Source: Rhizopus sp. PT2906 (taxonomy: Eukaryota > Mucoromycota > Mucoromycetes > Mucorales > Rhizopodaceae). From it: a stretch of DNA of 62,323 nt. Of this stretch, positions 12,245 through 24,350 are shown in pieces. Below the pieces are notes generated by a model. The model saw only the letters and a program-made list of their open reading frames with translations, did no database searches and was not told the origin of the DNA. A program made the translations under genes and the position numbers. Within the stretch, counting starts at the first letter, position 1; every line of letters starts with the position of its first letter. The stretch is taken from positions 1-62,323 of the forward strand of contig JAMYHX010000237.1 of assembly GCA_025529335.1 (NCBI GenBank). Direction: 5' to 3'.

Positions 12245-12268
12245 CAAAAATAAATATATTGTAATTCA

Positions 12269-13102
12269 TTATGATTGCATATCAGGGTTGAGATCCAATA
12301 TCCAGAACGGGTCACCACCCGTGTCTTCATTCTGTCTATTTGCATTTTGCTCTGTTGTGTCTTCAGTGGCTGACATCTCACTATCCGAACTTTCAACTAT
12401 AAAGAAATTGAGTATGAATAGGATCTATCATTCCTTTTTCCTTACATCGTTCTTCTGTATGTGGCTGTGAAGAGTTTTGCCAGTAGAGCAATCCTCTACG
12501 CATACGCTCTTCATCAGGATAAGGCTTTTCAAAGTCCATTTTCATATCCCTGTTCAGGACATCAAAGTTGGGTGGTGCTGAGGTATATTTTGATAGCTTT
12601 GAGGCATAAGACAGTATATCAGTAAATTGTATGTTGGCTATGTAAAAGAGTCAATAAGTTGAACATGATGTCTCTTACGATTTACATTTTCTAGCATATT
12701 CTGTAGCTTTTAATTCTATCTTTGCACTTGATAAATGCTGATCGAGTTCATTTCTACTCGTATTTAATTTCTGTACAAGATTTAGTAGCGTTTTGTTGTA
12801 TTGATGAATCTCATCCTGGACTTGAATGATTTTTTGTTGTCTCTTTTGATGTTCTTCAACTAGAAAGAATGTCAGGTTCTGTGTTTCTCTCTACTTTGTC
12901 GTCGTCTTTATTTACTTTGTTCAACTGACTTTTGTAACTTGTCTTCAAGCGCGACTATTTCCTTGATGATATGTTCAGGATTATTTGCTTCGTCCAAAGT
13001 AACATGATCCGCAGCTGTTGATAGGAATGCAAAGTATTTCTTTATCAAGTCTGCATACTCTGTCAAGCAAGCATTGACTTGATCACGCATCGAGTGTTGC
13101 AT
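12269..13102 (-). CDS. MED4: Mediator complex subunit 4
   Basis: Subunit of the Mediator middle module, which links activators to RNA polymerase II. The minus-strand gene starts with ATG at 13102 (MQHSMRDQVNACLTEYADL). Coiled-coil helices follow (EIVALEDKLQKSVEQ, then IQVQDEIHQYNKTLLNLVQ), then the family-typical stretch QFTDILSYASKLSKYTSAPP, YPDEERMRRGLL and the C-terminal ILDLNPDM. Several short introns, including one near 12404-12450, keep frame. It shares a 78-bp intergenic promoter with the divergent FRA10AC1 gene and nearly abuts the secreted-protein gene at its 3' end. Length (about 220 aa) suits fungal MED4. Confidence 0.88.
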
Positions 13103-13180
13103 TTTATTTTATTTTTTTAAAAACAAGGAAAAAGTAAGTTCATTCTTCTTGTGACTTGATTGTATTTCTCTTTCTTCTTC

Positions 13181-14062
13181 ATGACTTCAAAAACAAGTTT
13201 GGCCTTTCGTAATGAATTAAAGGGTGTTGATGCTGTAAGTAAAAAAAAAAAAAAAAGGAGAAAACATTGTCTTTTGATAAACTCACCTTGTCCATAGTAC
13301 ACTCGACATAAAAAACTTATTCACAGCTATTTAACATATTACGGAGGTAAAGTGCCTTCGACTGTCCCTACCGAATATAAAACAGAGGCAGATATTATTA
13401 GAGAGAATCATAGGTAAGGTTAAAGCATGATCTTTATTTAACTGACTCTTTGTATTTCTTAAGGTTTGTGAGATCAAATAATGAAGAGACAGATAGTTGG
13501 GAACAACGAGTAGCCAAAAAATATTATGACAGATTATTTAAAGAATATGCCATTTGTGAATTAAAGTATTACAAAGAAGGCAAGATTGCGTTACGTTGGC
13601 GTGTGGAAAGGGAAGTCGTTTCAGGAAAGGGACAGTTTATATGTGCATCCACGTCTTGTGAATCCACAACATCTCTCAAGAGCTGGGAAGTAAACTTTGG
13701 TTATATTGAGGATGGCGAAAAGAAAAATGAGCTGGTCAAAGTTAGGCTTTGCCCAGAATGTTCTGATAAACTCAATTACAAAACAAAGAAAAGAGCAGCC
13801 AAAAGAAAGGAAAAGAAGCAAAAAAGAAGAAGAAAGAGTAGAGAAGATGAAGATGATAAAGGTGTATCGACTGAAGAAAGTAGTAGTGAGACAGATGGTA
13901 ATTATTATCATGTTGCTTTTATTGTTTTGTTAACAAAGGTTCTTAGAAGAAGAAAAAGAGAAAGAAGAGGCTTCAGCTATTTGGAGTAAACCGATTGAAA
14001 GTAAGCAAGAGAAATCTAAACAAGAAGAATATGAAGATTACTTTGCAGATTTGCTACAATAA
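13181..14062 (+). CDS. FRA10AC1: FRA10AC1 family protein
   Basis: Nuclear protein of the FRA10AC1 family, reported in spliceosomal preparations; its molecular role is poorly defined. Four exons (13181-13234, 13298-13413, 13464-13897, 13947-14062) give 239 aa in phase. Family hallmarks are HKKLIHSYLTYYGG, RVAKKYYDRLFKEYAICEL, YKEGKIALRWRVEREV, a Cys cluster (CASTSCES...LCPECS) and the terminal EEYEDYFADLLQ. A lysine/arginine-rich stretch (KKRAAKRKEKKQKRRRKS) between them could act as a nuclear localisation signal. It is divergent from MED4 across 78 bp, so the two may share control. Confidence 0.92.
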
Positions 14063-14098
14063 AGCTAATTCATGATATTGCAATGGTTTATGTACATT

Positions 14099-15915
14099 TT
14101 AAAAGTCAATGACTCCACTTTTACTAGGCTTTGGAAGATCTGCTCTCTCTCTATTGTTCTTATTCTTATTTAGTTGAACAGTGCCTGACCTTGATGGCTG
14201 AGGAAGCGAATTCATGTAATTATTGATGGCTTTCCAATTACTATTTCCAGTAATAGCTTGATTTGATCCAGGAGACCTGTTTCCTTTCTGCTTTCCAAAG
14301 AAATCATCCAATACCTTCTTTCCCTTCTTTCGCTTTTTACCTTCGTCTCGACTATAGACAGAAGAAGTGGTACTGGAGCTGCTAGGGCTTCCTTTGTTAT
14401 ACATGCGATGACTACTACTACTACTATTATTATTATTGTTGTTGTTGTTGTTACTGCTTGGGTGTCGATAATCTCTTGAGCTCTTTGACTTTTTCCTAGA
14501 AATATCATCATCATCACTCTCAAAGTAATAATGCTCTCTTCGTTTCCGCTTGTTTGATTTCTTTCTATTCTTGTTGAGCTCGCTGTAGTTTATACTTTCC
14601 TCACTAAATACAGACGGTATAATCGAATTATAAGAATATCTACGGCATTGCTAAATATATAATGTTGTTAAAAAAAAAGTATAAACATAATATATTTAAC
14701 TTACATCACCAAAATGATCATAATCACCACAATTGTAGCAAAATATGGTCATACTTTTACTTGCAGGCTTTTCACCATCATAAATATGCAGCATCTTGGT
14801 ACAAATCTATTCAAGATGTTAGTTTGATCATTATACACTCAACATGTATTTCCTTACTTCTGTATTATGGTATTTATCACCGCATAGTTCACAGTCGCGT
14901 GTTTCTCTCTTTCCTCTGCAGTCCTATGATGATTGTTAAGAACTATCCTTCTATGACCTGCTGCGTCTTATACCTCCTTATTGTGATCGTCCATTTTGCA
15001 TAGTCTACAGTATCTTGGCCACATACATGGGCCTCTATGCTTCAAACCACATTCTGTACACTATCAAGCCATAAGCTATTTTTTAGCAACATGCAAACAA
15101 TCAATTCATCTCTCCTACCATTAAACAGTACTGTTGCTGATGTCCAGGCTGTTTGCATCTATAGCAGATAATCACTCGTGCATTAGAAGGACGACCCAAC
15201 CTACTCTGACCACCACGCGCCTAAAAAAAAATAAATCATCATTAGTAAAAATGACAACATATCTTGATTAACCACTTCACCTGTATAGAATCCTCAATCA
15301 ACACACGAAGCTCAGCGCCAAGTTCACGCTCTTCCTCAGAGGTTTCCACATCGTCCATGTACTGCTTATCATCCAAATTGATATGTCTTGTCACTGGAGG
15401 AGGTGCTTCTCTTAATTCTTCTTCTTCAGAAGACGAGTCTGAGGCAACTACATCAGCCATCTCTTCTTCCTTTTCCTCTTCTGATCTGTACTCTCCTTCC
15501 TCATCTGAAGAATTAAGTTTGAGCTCACTGGCAGCAGAGAAGTCAGGCCTCTTTCGATCAAAATCTATAGGTGCATGGACTGTGCTCACAGTGCGACGCG
15601 CTGATTTACTGGGTAATACTCTACCTCTAGCATCAGGTGCCGATACAGGCGCTGTTGGTGTTGATCGTTCAGGTGCTGCAGATTCAGTCTTTTTCTTTTT
15701 CTTGTCCACACCCACATCATAATGGGTCACGCTCAAGATCTTTTCTTCTAAATCGCTGTCCAACTCTTCGCTTAAAAAAAGGGGGGTGGTTTATATATGT
15801 AATTATGATAAGGATTTGACATTTACCTGGAATATGTGTCTCGACCATCTCCCACAATGTTTTCTTCTTCATACTGTCGTAACAGTTCTAATTCTTCCTC
15901 ATCATCGTCATACAT
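14099..15915 (-). CDS. CCHC zinc-knuckle protein, TRAMP subunit-like (Air1/Air2, ZCCHC7)
   Basis: Likely RNA-binding subunit of a TRAMP-like polyadenylation complex that feeds RNA to the nuclear exosome. The minus-strand gene opens with an acidic region (ATG at 15915, MYDDDEEELELLRQYEEEN). A Ser/Glu-rich segment follows, then a run of Cys/His knuckles: CYRCKQPGHQQQYC, CTECGLKHRGPCMWPRYC, CRLCKMDDH, CELCGDKYH and CYNCGDYDHFGDQC. The C-terminal part is basic and Ser/Asn-rich and ends PSKSGVIDF. The clustered knuckles with varied spacing are as in Air2/ZCCHC7 rather than a retroviral single knuckle. An Asn repeat encoded by AAC/AAT triplets lies near 14415-14450. Assignment to TRAMP is inference from the knuckle pattern. 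Confidence 0.8.
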
Positions 15916-16580
15916 TCTTTATTTATTAGAGCTGTAAAAAAGAGAGAGAAAAAAAAAATGAACAGTGACTGCAAATGCAACTCAGTTTCATTCGGTCTCT
16001 CAAAGGAAGGCAACTCTTTATGCTGTGTGTGATTAAAGTGAAAAAGATAAATAGGCTTGATATCATTTGATTGTTAGGTCTGTCTATTCAATGAACTCAT
16101 GTCATATGCTGATCTGTTTCGTAATAAAAATCATCAGCGCCACAGAGAACAAGGTTTGCTTAGTGGCATGATCTCTACAGCTGTCTATTATTTCTATTGG
16201 ACAGAAATGCGCTGCGAGACAATGGAGCTTTTCTTTTTGACGTAACACCAACTACTGCTTAGCAATTGTTACTTTTTTTTTATCCCTTTGTCATTAGCTT
16301 GGCTAAAATATGCTTCATACATTCTGTCTAACCTTCCAAACTTGGTCGTACGGTCAGCCACTTTGAAATGAAAAGATCTTCTTCAGGTATCACCATATTT
16401 GATCCGGTCCCACGGTCCTTTTCGATGGAGACAGTCATCAGTAAACATTGGCATTGGGCTAAGCATTGCTAAGCACTTTTTTTTTTGTTGCTTGTATAGG
16501 ACTGATGATTGACAACAAACATATAAATAATCCTGTGTCGGCTCTTCTTTTGCCTTTTTTCATTTTACAATCGTTAAAAG
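15916..16580. other. Intergenic region between TRAMP-like and first CotH gene
   Basis: Divergent promoter region of about 660 bp. TATAAATA at 16522-16529 is 52-59 nt before the CotH ATG. No gene-like ORF, repeat or RNA gene seen. Confidence 0.55.
16522..16529 (+). promoter_or_regulatory. TATA box (TATAAATA) of first CotH gene
   Basis: TATAAATA lies just upstream of the CotH ATG at 16581, at a distance and orientation suited to a core promoter. Confidence 0.5.
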
Positions 16581-18431
16581 ATGCTATTCAGCAAAATATG
16601 TAAGTAGGGTGTAGTGGAAGAGATATTTGATTATTAATATACTTGCCACTTCTAGCCGTCCCCTTTTTTGTGGCGATATTTGCAAGTGCTCAGGCACAGC
16701 AACAAAATATTACTTATAGTGTCGTCAGTTCACCTCCACCCAATATGGGTATCGCGGTTGTAGTAGACGGCACTCCATTTCCCTTACAAGCAAACCATGG
16801 TATCTTGTATCAAGGCAAAGCTCCTATTGCTCAAAAGGAATATCACTATGCGATCATAGAATCCAACACTGTTAAAGTCCCTGAACCATTTACTAGAAGT
16901 CCAATTCAAAAGGACACATCAAATGAATTCTTTAATCGTACTCTCAACACGCACAACATCACGTCTCTCCCACAAGTGATGACTCCTGTGCCTATCTTGC
17001 ATAGAATAAAATCAGATCTTCATGCTGAAGGTCAAATACCTACCTATCATTTATGGGGAAATGAAACGGCCGTAGATTACTTGCTCAAGAACGCTACCGA
17101 GGATATTGACATTGAATTGAATTTTACTTATATTGGGTATAGCATCGTATGATACCCCTTTAATGAGTTTATTAACATGCGTTACTGTAGATTGGATAAA
17201 ATCGAAACATTTGAAGGTGTAAAAGTATCTTTGGCTGGTCGTTCCTCACGTATGGTCGACAAAGTTTCATTTGGAATAAAGTTAAAAAAGAAGAGCGATG
17301 ATACACTGTTTGGCTACAAAAATCTAAAGTTACGAGCCATGGCAATGGACCCTTCATATGTACGTGAAAAAGCTGTTCATTCTGCACTCAAGGCTGTGGG
17401 TGTACCTGCCAGTGATTTCTCATATGTTAGGTAACCATGTTCCGTCTATAGTCATGCATACGCTAATACCCTAATATCTAGATTGTTTATTAATAATAAA
17501 CCTGTTGGTTTATATGGTGTTATCGAAACATTTCAAGATCCTTGGCTTGCAAGTGAATTCAAAGACGGAGACAAGGACTACAAGTCTGGTTACCTTTACC
17601 AAGCAATTCTTGCGGGCATGAACCAGCAAGAATGGCAGTACATGTCTGATCTTAGCTATCATGATAACATTACCACCTACACCTTGGGAGAATACAAAAT
17701 CAAAGCTGGCCCTTCAAAGGATAGCCCGCAAGACTTTTCTGACTTACAAGAGTTTACAAAGTTTATTCATGACGCTTCAAACACAACAACTATTGATGAT
17801 TGGCAAAAACGCATGGATGTTGACGTTTTCCTTCGAGCGTAAGTGACAAACATGGGTGATTGTATTCATCTAATTCCTTTTCTCTAGTATGACTATTGAG
17901 AACTTGTTGGGATTCTCTGATGCCCTGATGACAATGTCAAATAATTTCAACTTTTACAAGAACCCTGAGGATGGCCGTATGATCTATATTCCTTACGATT
18001 TTGATACTACGCTTGGTACTGGTCTATTCGAGATGAACCTATTGCTCACAGGAAACTACACTGCATTCCCTGGCTTGACCTTCCGACCTTTGTCCAAGAA
18101 GTTCTTTTCTTATGATTACTTTTCTGCACCTTATCAAAATCTGTTGGTCAATGTCACAAAGTCATTGGTAAACCCTACTGTTATGAACCCATTCTTCGAC
18201 AGCGTTATGAAAATGATTCAGCCTGATATCGAGTGGGATATGTCTCTGCCAAAACTTACTCATGGAGTCTCATCTCCTGAGCCTGGAGGAAACATGACTG
18301 AAATAGCCAAGATTCTGCCACCTGGCTTTTTGACCAATTGGACCAAGATCCCTGAGCAATATCTACCTCCACAAGAGTTCATTGCTAAAAAGAGTGCTGC
18401 TGTACTCAGTTTTTATAATCAAAGTCTATAA
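16581..18431 (+). CDS. CotH-domain secreted protein, copy 1 (spore-coat/invasin-type family)
   Basis: CotH kinase-fold protein. In Mucorales some CotH proteins are surface ligands for host receptors and others affect spores; which applies here is unknown. Five exons (16581-16599, 16656-17136, 17191-17430, 17482-17838, 17888-18431) give 546 aa in phase. The start encodes a signal peptide split by an intron (MLFSKI|SVPFFVAIFASAQA). Family landmarks: IKSDLHAEGQIPTYHLWG, VKVSLAGRSSRMVDKVSF, LRAMAMDPSYVREK, LFINNKPVGLYGVIE, and IYIPYDFDTTLG with the acidic residues of the CotH active site. Multiple NxT/S sites suggest glycosylation. No hydrophobic GPI tail is visible; it ends FYNQSL. A second copy lies 3.9 kb downstream. 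Confidence 0.9.
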
Positions 18432-18727
18432 AGAAACAGAATAAAGAAATATTTTTTTAAATAGGTCTTCTTTTACATTATAAAACTTGCTATGTTTACT
18501 ATGCTTTGGATATGCTCAGGGCATTCTTTTTAATGATTAAACCTATCCTATCTAGTTCAATCTCAGTTGTTTAACTCTCTAATTGGCTGTACTAAGGCAG
18601 AGAGTGTAGCAGCCTGTTACATTATCCAATCAAATCGACCTGTAAAATTTAAACACACATTCGGCTGTTTCCCTTTTTTCCCTTTTTCATATATAATCAC
18701 AGCTCATCCTAAAGTAACGCATTCCTC
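18432..18727. other. Short intergenic region before SEC21
   Basis: About 300 bp with the 3' end of the CotH gene and the SEC21 promoter, including TATATAAT at about 18690. Nothing else recognised. Confidence 0.5.
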
Positions 18728-21700
18728 ATGAACTATAATAAGCGTGACGAAGAAGCAGGTAAAACAGACATCAGCAACAACAAATAGTATATTCATCTCT
18801 TTTACTTGATAGGAGGAGACGCTGGGCTATTTTACCACGTCGATAAAACTGTTGTACTTCAAGAAGCCAGAGTGTTTAACAGTTCACCTATTAACGCGAG
18901 AAAATGTCGATTATTATTGACCAAGATTATTTACTTGCTTTATATTGGTGAACCTTTCACTGTAAAGGAAGCAACCGACTTATTCTTCAACGTCATTAAA
19001 TTGTTTCAATCAAAAGATGTAAAGTAAAACAAGAATAACAACCGAGATGTGTGTGTCTTATAGTTTATATAATAGACATCTCTTCGTCAAATGATGTACC
19101 TGGTCATCAAGGAACTTTCAGGAATTGCTGAAGATGTTATTATGGTGACTCAATCTCTTATCAAAGACATTCAGTCCAAACAAGAAACTATCTACAGAGC
19201 AAACGCCATTCGTGCTTTATGTTTGATTACAGATGTAAGGGCAAAAAGAATGAGACACTTATATCAGACGACAATAACATGATGTATAGCCCTCTATGAT
19301 CCAAGGCATCGAACGTATTCTGAAGGCTGCTATTGTTGACAAGACACCTTCTGTTTCTTCTGCAGCTTTAGTTTCATCCTATCATCTATTTGATGTTGCC
19401 AGAGATATCATCCGTCGATGGTCAAATGAAGTTCAAGAAGCTATCAACACAAAGCCCTCGGGTGGTTTAAGTTTTGCTTCTGCTTCAAGCTATTTTAGTT
19501 CTGGATCAAGTAACCAAAACCAAGTTGTTATTTCTACAAGCAATATTCACCAGTACCATGCTATTGGTTTATTGTACTTGATTCGTCAACATGATCGTAT
19601 GGCTATTGCAAAGTTGGTCCAAACCTTTTCAGGTGCACGTAGCTCTGGTGGCTTCTTGGGTGGAGGTAGTAACTCCAATGTCCTCAAGAATCCTTCTGCA
19701 GTCTGTATGCTGATTCGATTTGCTTCCAAGGTCATGGAAGATGATCCAAGGTATACATAAAAAGTTAAAAAGGGAATATGGTCCTGGTTTCTAACCATGT
19801 ATAACAAATAATCATAGCTCTACTCGCAAAGTGTATGAATTATTCGAGGGTTTCCTTAGACACAAGAGTGACATGGTCAATTTGGAAGCAGCCCGTGCTA
19901 TATGTGACATGACAGACATTTCAGCTAAAGAACTTCACCCTGCCATAGCAGTTCTTCAATTGTTCTTGTCATCTCCAAAAGCCACGCTTCGATTTGCTGC
20001 CATTCGTACACTTAACAAACTATCCATCAATAACCCATCAGTCGTTGCTCCTTGCAATTTAGATATCGAAAATTTGATTACTGATTCTAATCGTAGTATT
20101 GCTACATTCGCCATCACTACATTGTTAAAGACAGGCAATGAAGCATCCGTTGATCGATTGATGAAGCAGATTTCTGGTTTTATGAACGATATCTCTGATG
20201 AATTCAAGGTGATCGTCGTAGAGGCCATTCGATCACTTTGCTTAAAGTTCCCAGCTAAACAAGCCGTCATGCTTTCTTTCTTGAGCAACGTCTTGCGTGA
20301 TGAAGGAGGATACAACTTTAAGAAAGCAGTTGTCGAGGCTATCTTTGATATGGTCAAGTATATTCCAGAATCTAAAGATACTGCCCTTTCCCACCTGTGT
20401 GAATTTATTGAAGACTGTGAATTCACCAAATTGTCTGTACGTGTCTTGCATCTGTTGGGTATCGAAGGCCCCAAGACGGCAACTCCTACCAAATACATTC
20501 GATACATTTATAATCGTGTTATCTTGGAAAACTCCATCGTACGTGCTGCTGCCGTCAGTGCTCTTGCCAAATTTGGTGTTAATAGCCATGATGAAGAAGT
20601 TAGGAAGAGTGTTCGTGTGTTGTTGAATCGCTGCTTGGATGATGTGAATGATGAAGTTCGTGATCGTGCTACATTGTATCTTTCTACAATGGACAACCAA
20701 GATATTGCCAAGAAATACGTCACAGACGGTAAGAAAGGGGAAAATGAGATAAACGCGTTTTTACTCATCCTTGCAAAGATTCTACATATGCTTTGCCTAT
20801 GCTTGAGCGTCAACTTGTCGAATACATCAACAACTCACATGAAAATGCAAAAGAATTCAAGCTTGATACAATTCCAGTTATCAGCAAATCACAAGAAGAA
20901 GAAGAACGGCGCCGTAAGTCTTTATAAAAAAGAGAGAACGCGGTCAATATAACTTTTATATAGGTAACCGATCTAATGATACTGCTATTCTTCCTTTATT
21001 ATCAGCTCCCTCCGCCAAAGGAACACCTGCCATTTCCAGTCCTGGTGTGGCCACACCTGTCTCTGGAAAGAATACGCTTATTTCCAGCTTGGATCAACAA
21101 GCAATCTATGCAGAACAATTGGCAGCTATTCCTGAGTTTGCATCATTCGGCACGCTGTTCAAGAGCTCAAGTAAACCTATTGAATTAACAGAAAGTGAAA
21201 CGGAATACGTCATTCACTGTATCAAGCACACGTTTGCCAAGCATATCGTATTCCAATTCAACTGCACAAACACGTTGAATGACCAATTATTAGAAAATGT
21301 CCATATGATTATGCAACCTGAGATAGATGGGCTTGTACAAGTGGCCGAGCTGCCTGCAGAGAAGCTCGAATACAATGTCACAGGCGCAATCTATGTTGCC
21401 TTTGAGCAAGAAGACCCTGAGGAGCTCGCGAATGGTAAATATATACATGTATATAAATTAGAAGCCTTGTGCTTATTTGTCCATAGTCACCTTCACAAAC
21501 ACACTCAAGTTTGTTGTCAAAGACTGCGATCCTACTACAGGAGAGGCAGATCCCGAAGGATTTGATGATGAATATCAAGTTGAAGATATCGAAGTGACCA
21601 CGAGTGATTACATCCGTGCATCCTATGTTTCTAACTTTGCTGAAGAATTTGAAAAGTTGGAGGAAAATGAAGCGATTGACACATTTGCCCTGGATAAGGA

Positions 21701-22004
21701 AAAGGCTCACAACTTGAAGAGTAAGTATGACAGAACTGTTGAGCATATTTAAGTTAACCATATTTCAATAGGCGCATGTGATTCAATAATCGACTTATTG
21801 GGTATGCAACCCTTGGAAGGCACTGAGGCACCAAAGAACAATAGTGTACATACTTTACTTTTATCTGGCACATTTTTGGATGGAAGCAGAGTGTTGGCAA
21901 GGTGTAGAATGACCTTTAGCACAAGTACTGGAGTTGCTTTTGAATTGGCAGTTAGAAGTGAAGATGTAAATGTATCTCAAATTGTGCTTTTAGCAATCTC
22001 ATAA
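18728..22004 (+). CDS. SEC21: Coatomer (COPI) gamma subunit
   Basis: Gamma-COP of the COPI coat, which acts in Golgi-to-ER retrograde transport. ATG at 18728 (MNYNKRDEEAGG); several exons join in frame. The N-terminal adaptin/HEAT solenoid shows QEARVFNSSPINARKCR, KIIYLLYIGEPF, IYRANAIRALCLITD and RDIIRRWSNEVQEA. The middle contains a linker rich in Ala/Pro/Ser after about 20950. The C-terminal appendage (ESETEYVIHCIKHTFAKHIV, then LEGTEAPKNNSVHTLLLSGTF) ends SQIVLLAIS. The length matches gamma-COP (about 900 aa). It sits between two CotH genes with no known functional link. Identity is secure. Confidence 0.96.
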
Positions 22005-22299
22005 CTCCTCTTCTTAAAAAATAATAATCAAATAAACGTTATTATATATTTTCTATCTTTCATATCCACAGCTTAACAAGTTATGAAGAATTCTTCAAGG
22101 GGTGCGCCCTTGATGTATAGGTATCCACTTGTTTTGGTATCAAATTATTCTTTTGGGCAAGATTGACTTTTTATTATACAAATGTGTATTTAATCTGTAC
22201 ATTTCTTATCCCCCCCCTTCTTTCTTTCCATTATTCATTTAATGATGACTATAGTCTTTGGTAAAGAACAAGAAAAAGGATAACTATGGTTACTGACAA
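22005..22299. other. Short intergenic region
   Basis: About 300 bp with a C-tract near 22210 and AT-rich promoter sequence before the second CotH gene. No other feature seen. Confidence 0.5.
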
Positions 22300-24161
22300 A
22301 TGCAAAAAGTATTGCTATCTATAGTCCTGTCCGTTGTTCATGCCAGATGGGTGACATATAGCGTGATTGTCTCTGTTTCTGCTGAACAGTCTGTAGGTGT
22401 CTTGGTCGATGGCCATCTCACCCTTTTAAGCCCTTCAAGCTATGAACCCCTTCTTTACAAAGGTCGAGCTCAGGATCCAGCCATGTACTACAGATATGTG
22501 ATTGTAGATAAACAACATCAAATCGTCGAATCTGAATCCTTTAACCGTCGAATTGATTTTGATGTTGATACAACCGGCCACGAATTCTTCAATCGGCCCA
22601 TCAATGTACACGACATTTTCACTTTACCTAAAGTCATGCCTGATCTGGCACCTATCCGCAGAATAAGGTCCGATTTGCATATTCCAAACCAGATACCCAC
22701 TATACATCTCCGTGGTAATCAGACGGCTTTTGATTACATGCACGAAAATCAGCTCCAAGACATCACGATAGACGTTGGTATGACTTATATTGGGTAATTT
22801 AAGAACATGGCGCAAACGATACAATTGGCTTATTTTATTTATAGGCTGGATGATGTTTACACTTACAAGACCATCAAACTTTCTTTGGCTGGTCGTGGTT
22901 CGCGTTGGGTTCCTAAGGTGTCTTACACCATAAAGATAAAAGATGGTACATCCTTATTTGGCTATACAAATGTCAGATTACGTGCCCTTGCCAAGGACCC
23001 TTCATATGTACGTGAGACTATATGTCACTCTGTTCTACAGTCTGTTGGTTTACCTGTCAGTGGGTTTTCTTTTGTTCGGTAAGTGAGGGAAGGGAAACAC
23101 GCTAGACGTGATAACTTACTTTATGATTTTAGATTATTTATAAACAATCGACCTATTGGATTATTTGGAATCATCGAAGACTTCAACACACAATGGCTTC
23201 AGAACGAGTTTGCAGGCAACATTAAAAATTACCGAGTAGGGCGTTTGTACCAAGGCCAAGGATTCTTTAAACAAGGTCTTGAATTTGCTGTATCAGATTT
23301 GTCTTATGAAGAAGATATTACCAAGTACGCTGTAGGACAATATGATGTCAAGGAGCCCTCGGAAGGTGTCACTCTGAAAGATTTAGTCCCTCTTCAAGAT
23401 TTTACTAGATTCATACGTGACTCTTCAGTAGAGACAACGCCTATTGAAGCTTGGGAACAAAAGATGAATATGGAATCATTTATTCGAGCGTAAGTGGATA
23501 TAGAGCATAATAACAAAGTATATATGTATATATAAACTAAGCGCTTGTATATAGAATGGTCGTAGAGAACTTGTTAGGATTGAGTGACGGTTACATGGCC
23601 ACTGCCAATAACTATTATCTCTATATGGATCCTTTGAATGGTGGTCAAATCATTTATATACCTCACGATATGGATGCAACCGTAGGAAGATATTCATTTA
23701 AAGAAGAATTAATGACGAGTGGTGACTTTAAAGAGCATCCAGGTTTCCTTATACGTCCATTAACGACCAAGGTATTTGTTTATGAACCATTCTTGAAATA
23801 CTATCAGGAGCTGTTGGTATATATAACCAAGACTTTGGTGAACCCTGAGATAATGGATAATTATGTCAACAGTATTGTCCGGATGATTAAAGCTGACGTA
23901 GAATGGGATCAACAATTACCCAAAGTTGGCACATTTAGCAAACCTCCTTCTGATCTTACCAAGATTAACCTTGATATCATTGTTGAAGCACTCAAGAAGC
24001 TTCCAAATGGATTCTTGATCACTAACCCAACAGATCCTCCTGCTACCGCACCATTCACTGTTGCTGTTTATAGTCCAGAGATTATAGAGAAAAGATTGGA
24101 TAGTGTTTTGAGGTTCATTCACAAAAAGGCAAGCAACATCTTGGCATTCTATCGTAAATAA
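22300..24161 (+). CDS. CotH-domain secreted protein, copy 2
   Basis: Paralogue of the 16581-18431 gene. Four exons (22300-22793, 22845-23078, 23133-23489, 23555-24161) give 563 aa in phase. The three introns match introns 2-4 of copy 1 in place and phase; copy 1's first intron is absent. N-terminus MQKVLLSIVLSVVHARWVTY is a likely signal peptide. Landmarks: IRSDLHIPNQIPTIHLRG, IKLSLAGRGSRWVPKVSY, LRALAKDPSYVRETICH, LFINNRPIGLFGIIEDF and IYIPHDMDATVG. The last motif has HDMD where copy 1 has YDFD, so the acidic pair is kept. It ends ILAFYRK with no GPI-type tail. Whether it is enzymatically active or surface-bound cannot be told from sequence. Confidence 0.9.
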
Positions 24162-24350
24162 AGACAAGGGGAATTTATATAATCTTCACTGTTATTGTGT
24201 TACAAACATCCATTGTTATTGTTTTGTCATAAACATTGTATCAACTATGCCCTTCTAACGTCATTGTGGCACGTGACATACTTACAGGAGGTTCTTTTTT
24301 TCTCCTTTTAACCCTTTGTTTCCCTTTTATTTTCATTTTCGGATAATATT

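Noticed and set aside
15264..15722. Ser-rich plus ORF of 152 codons
   Set aside because: Antisense of the acidic Ser/Glu region of the zinc-knuckle protein.
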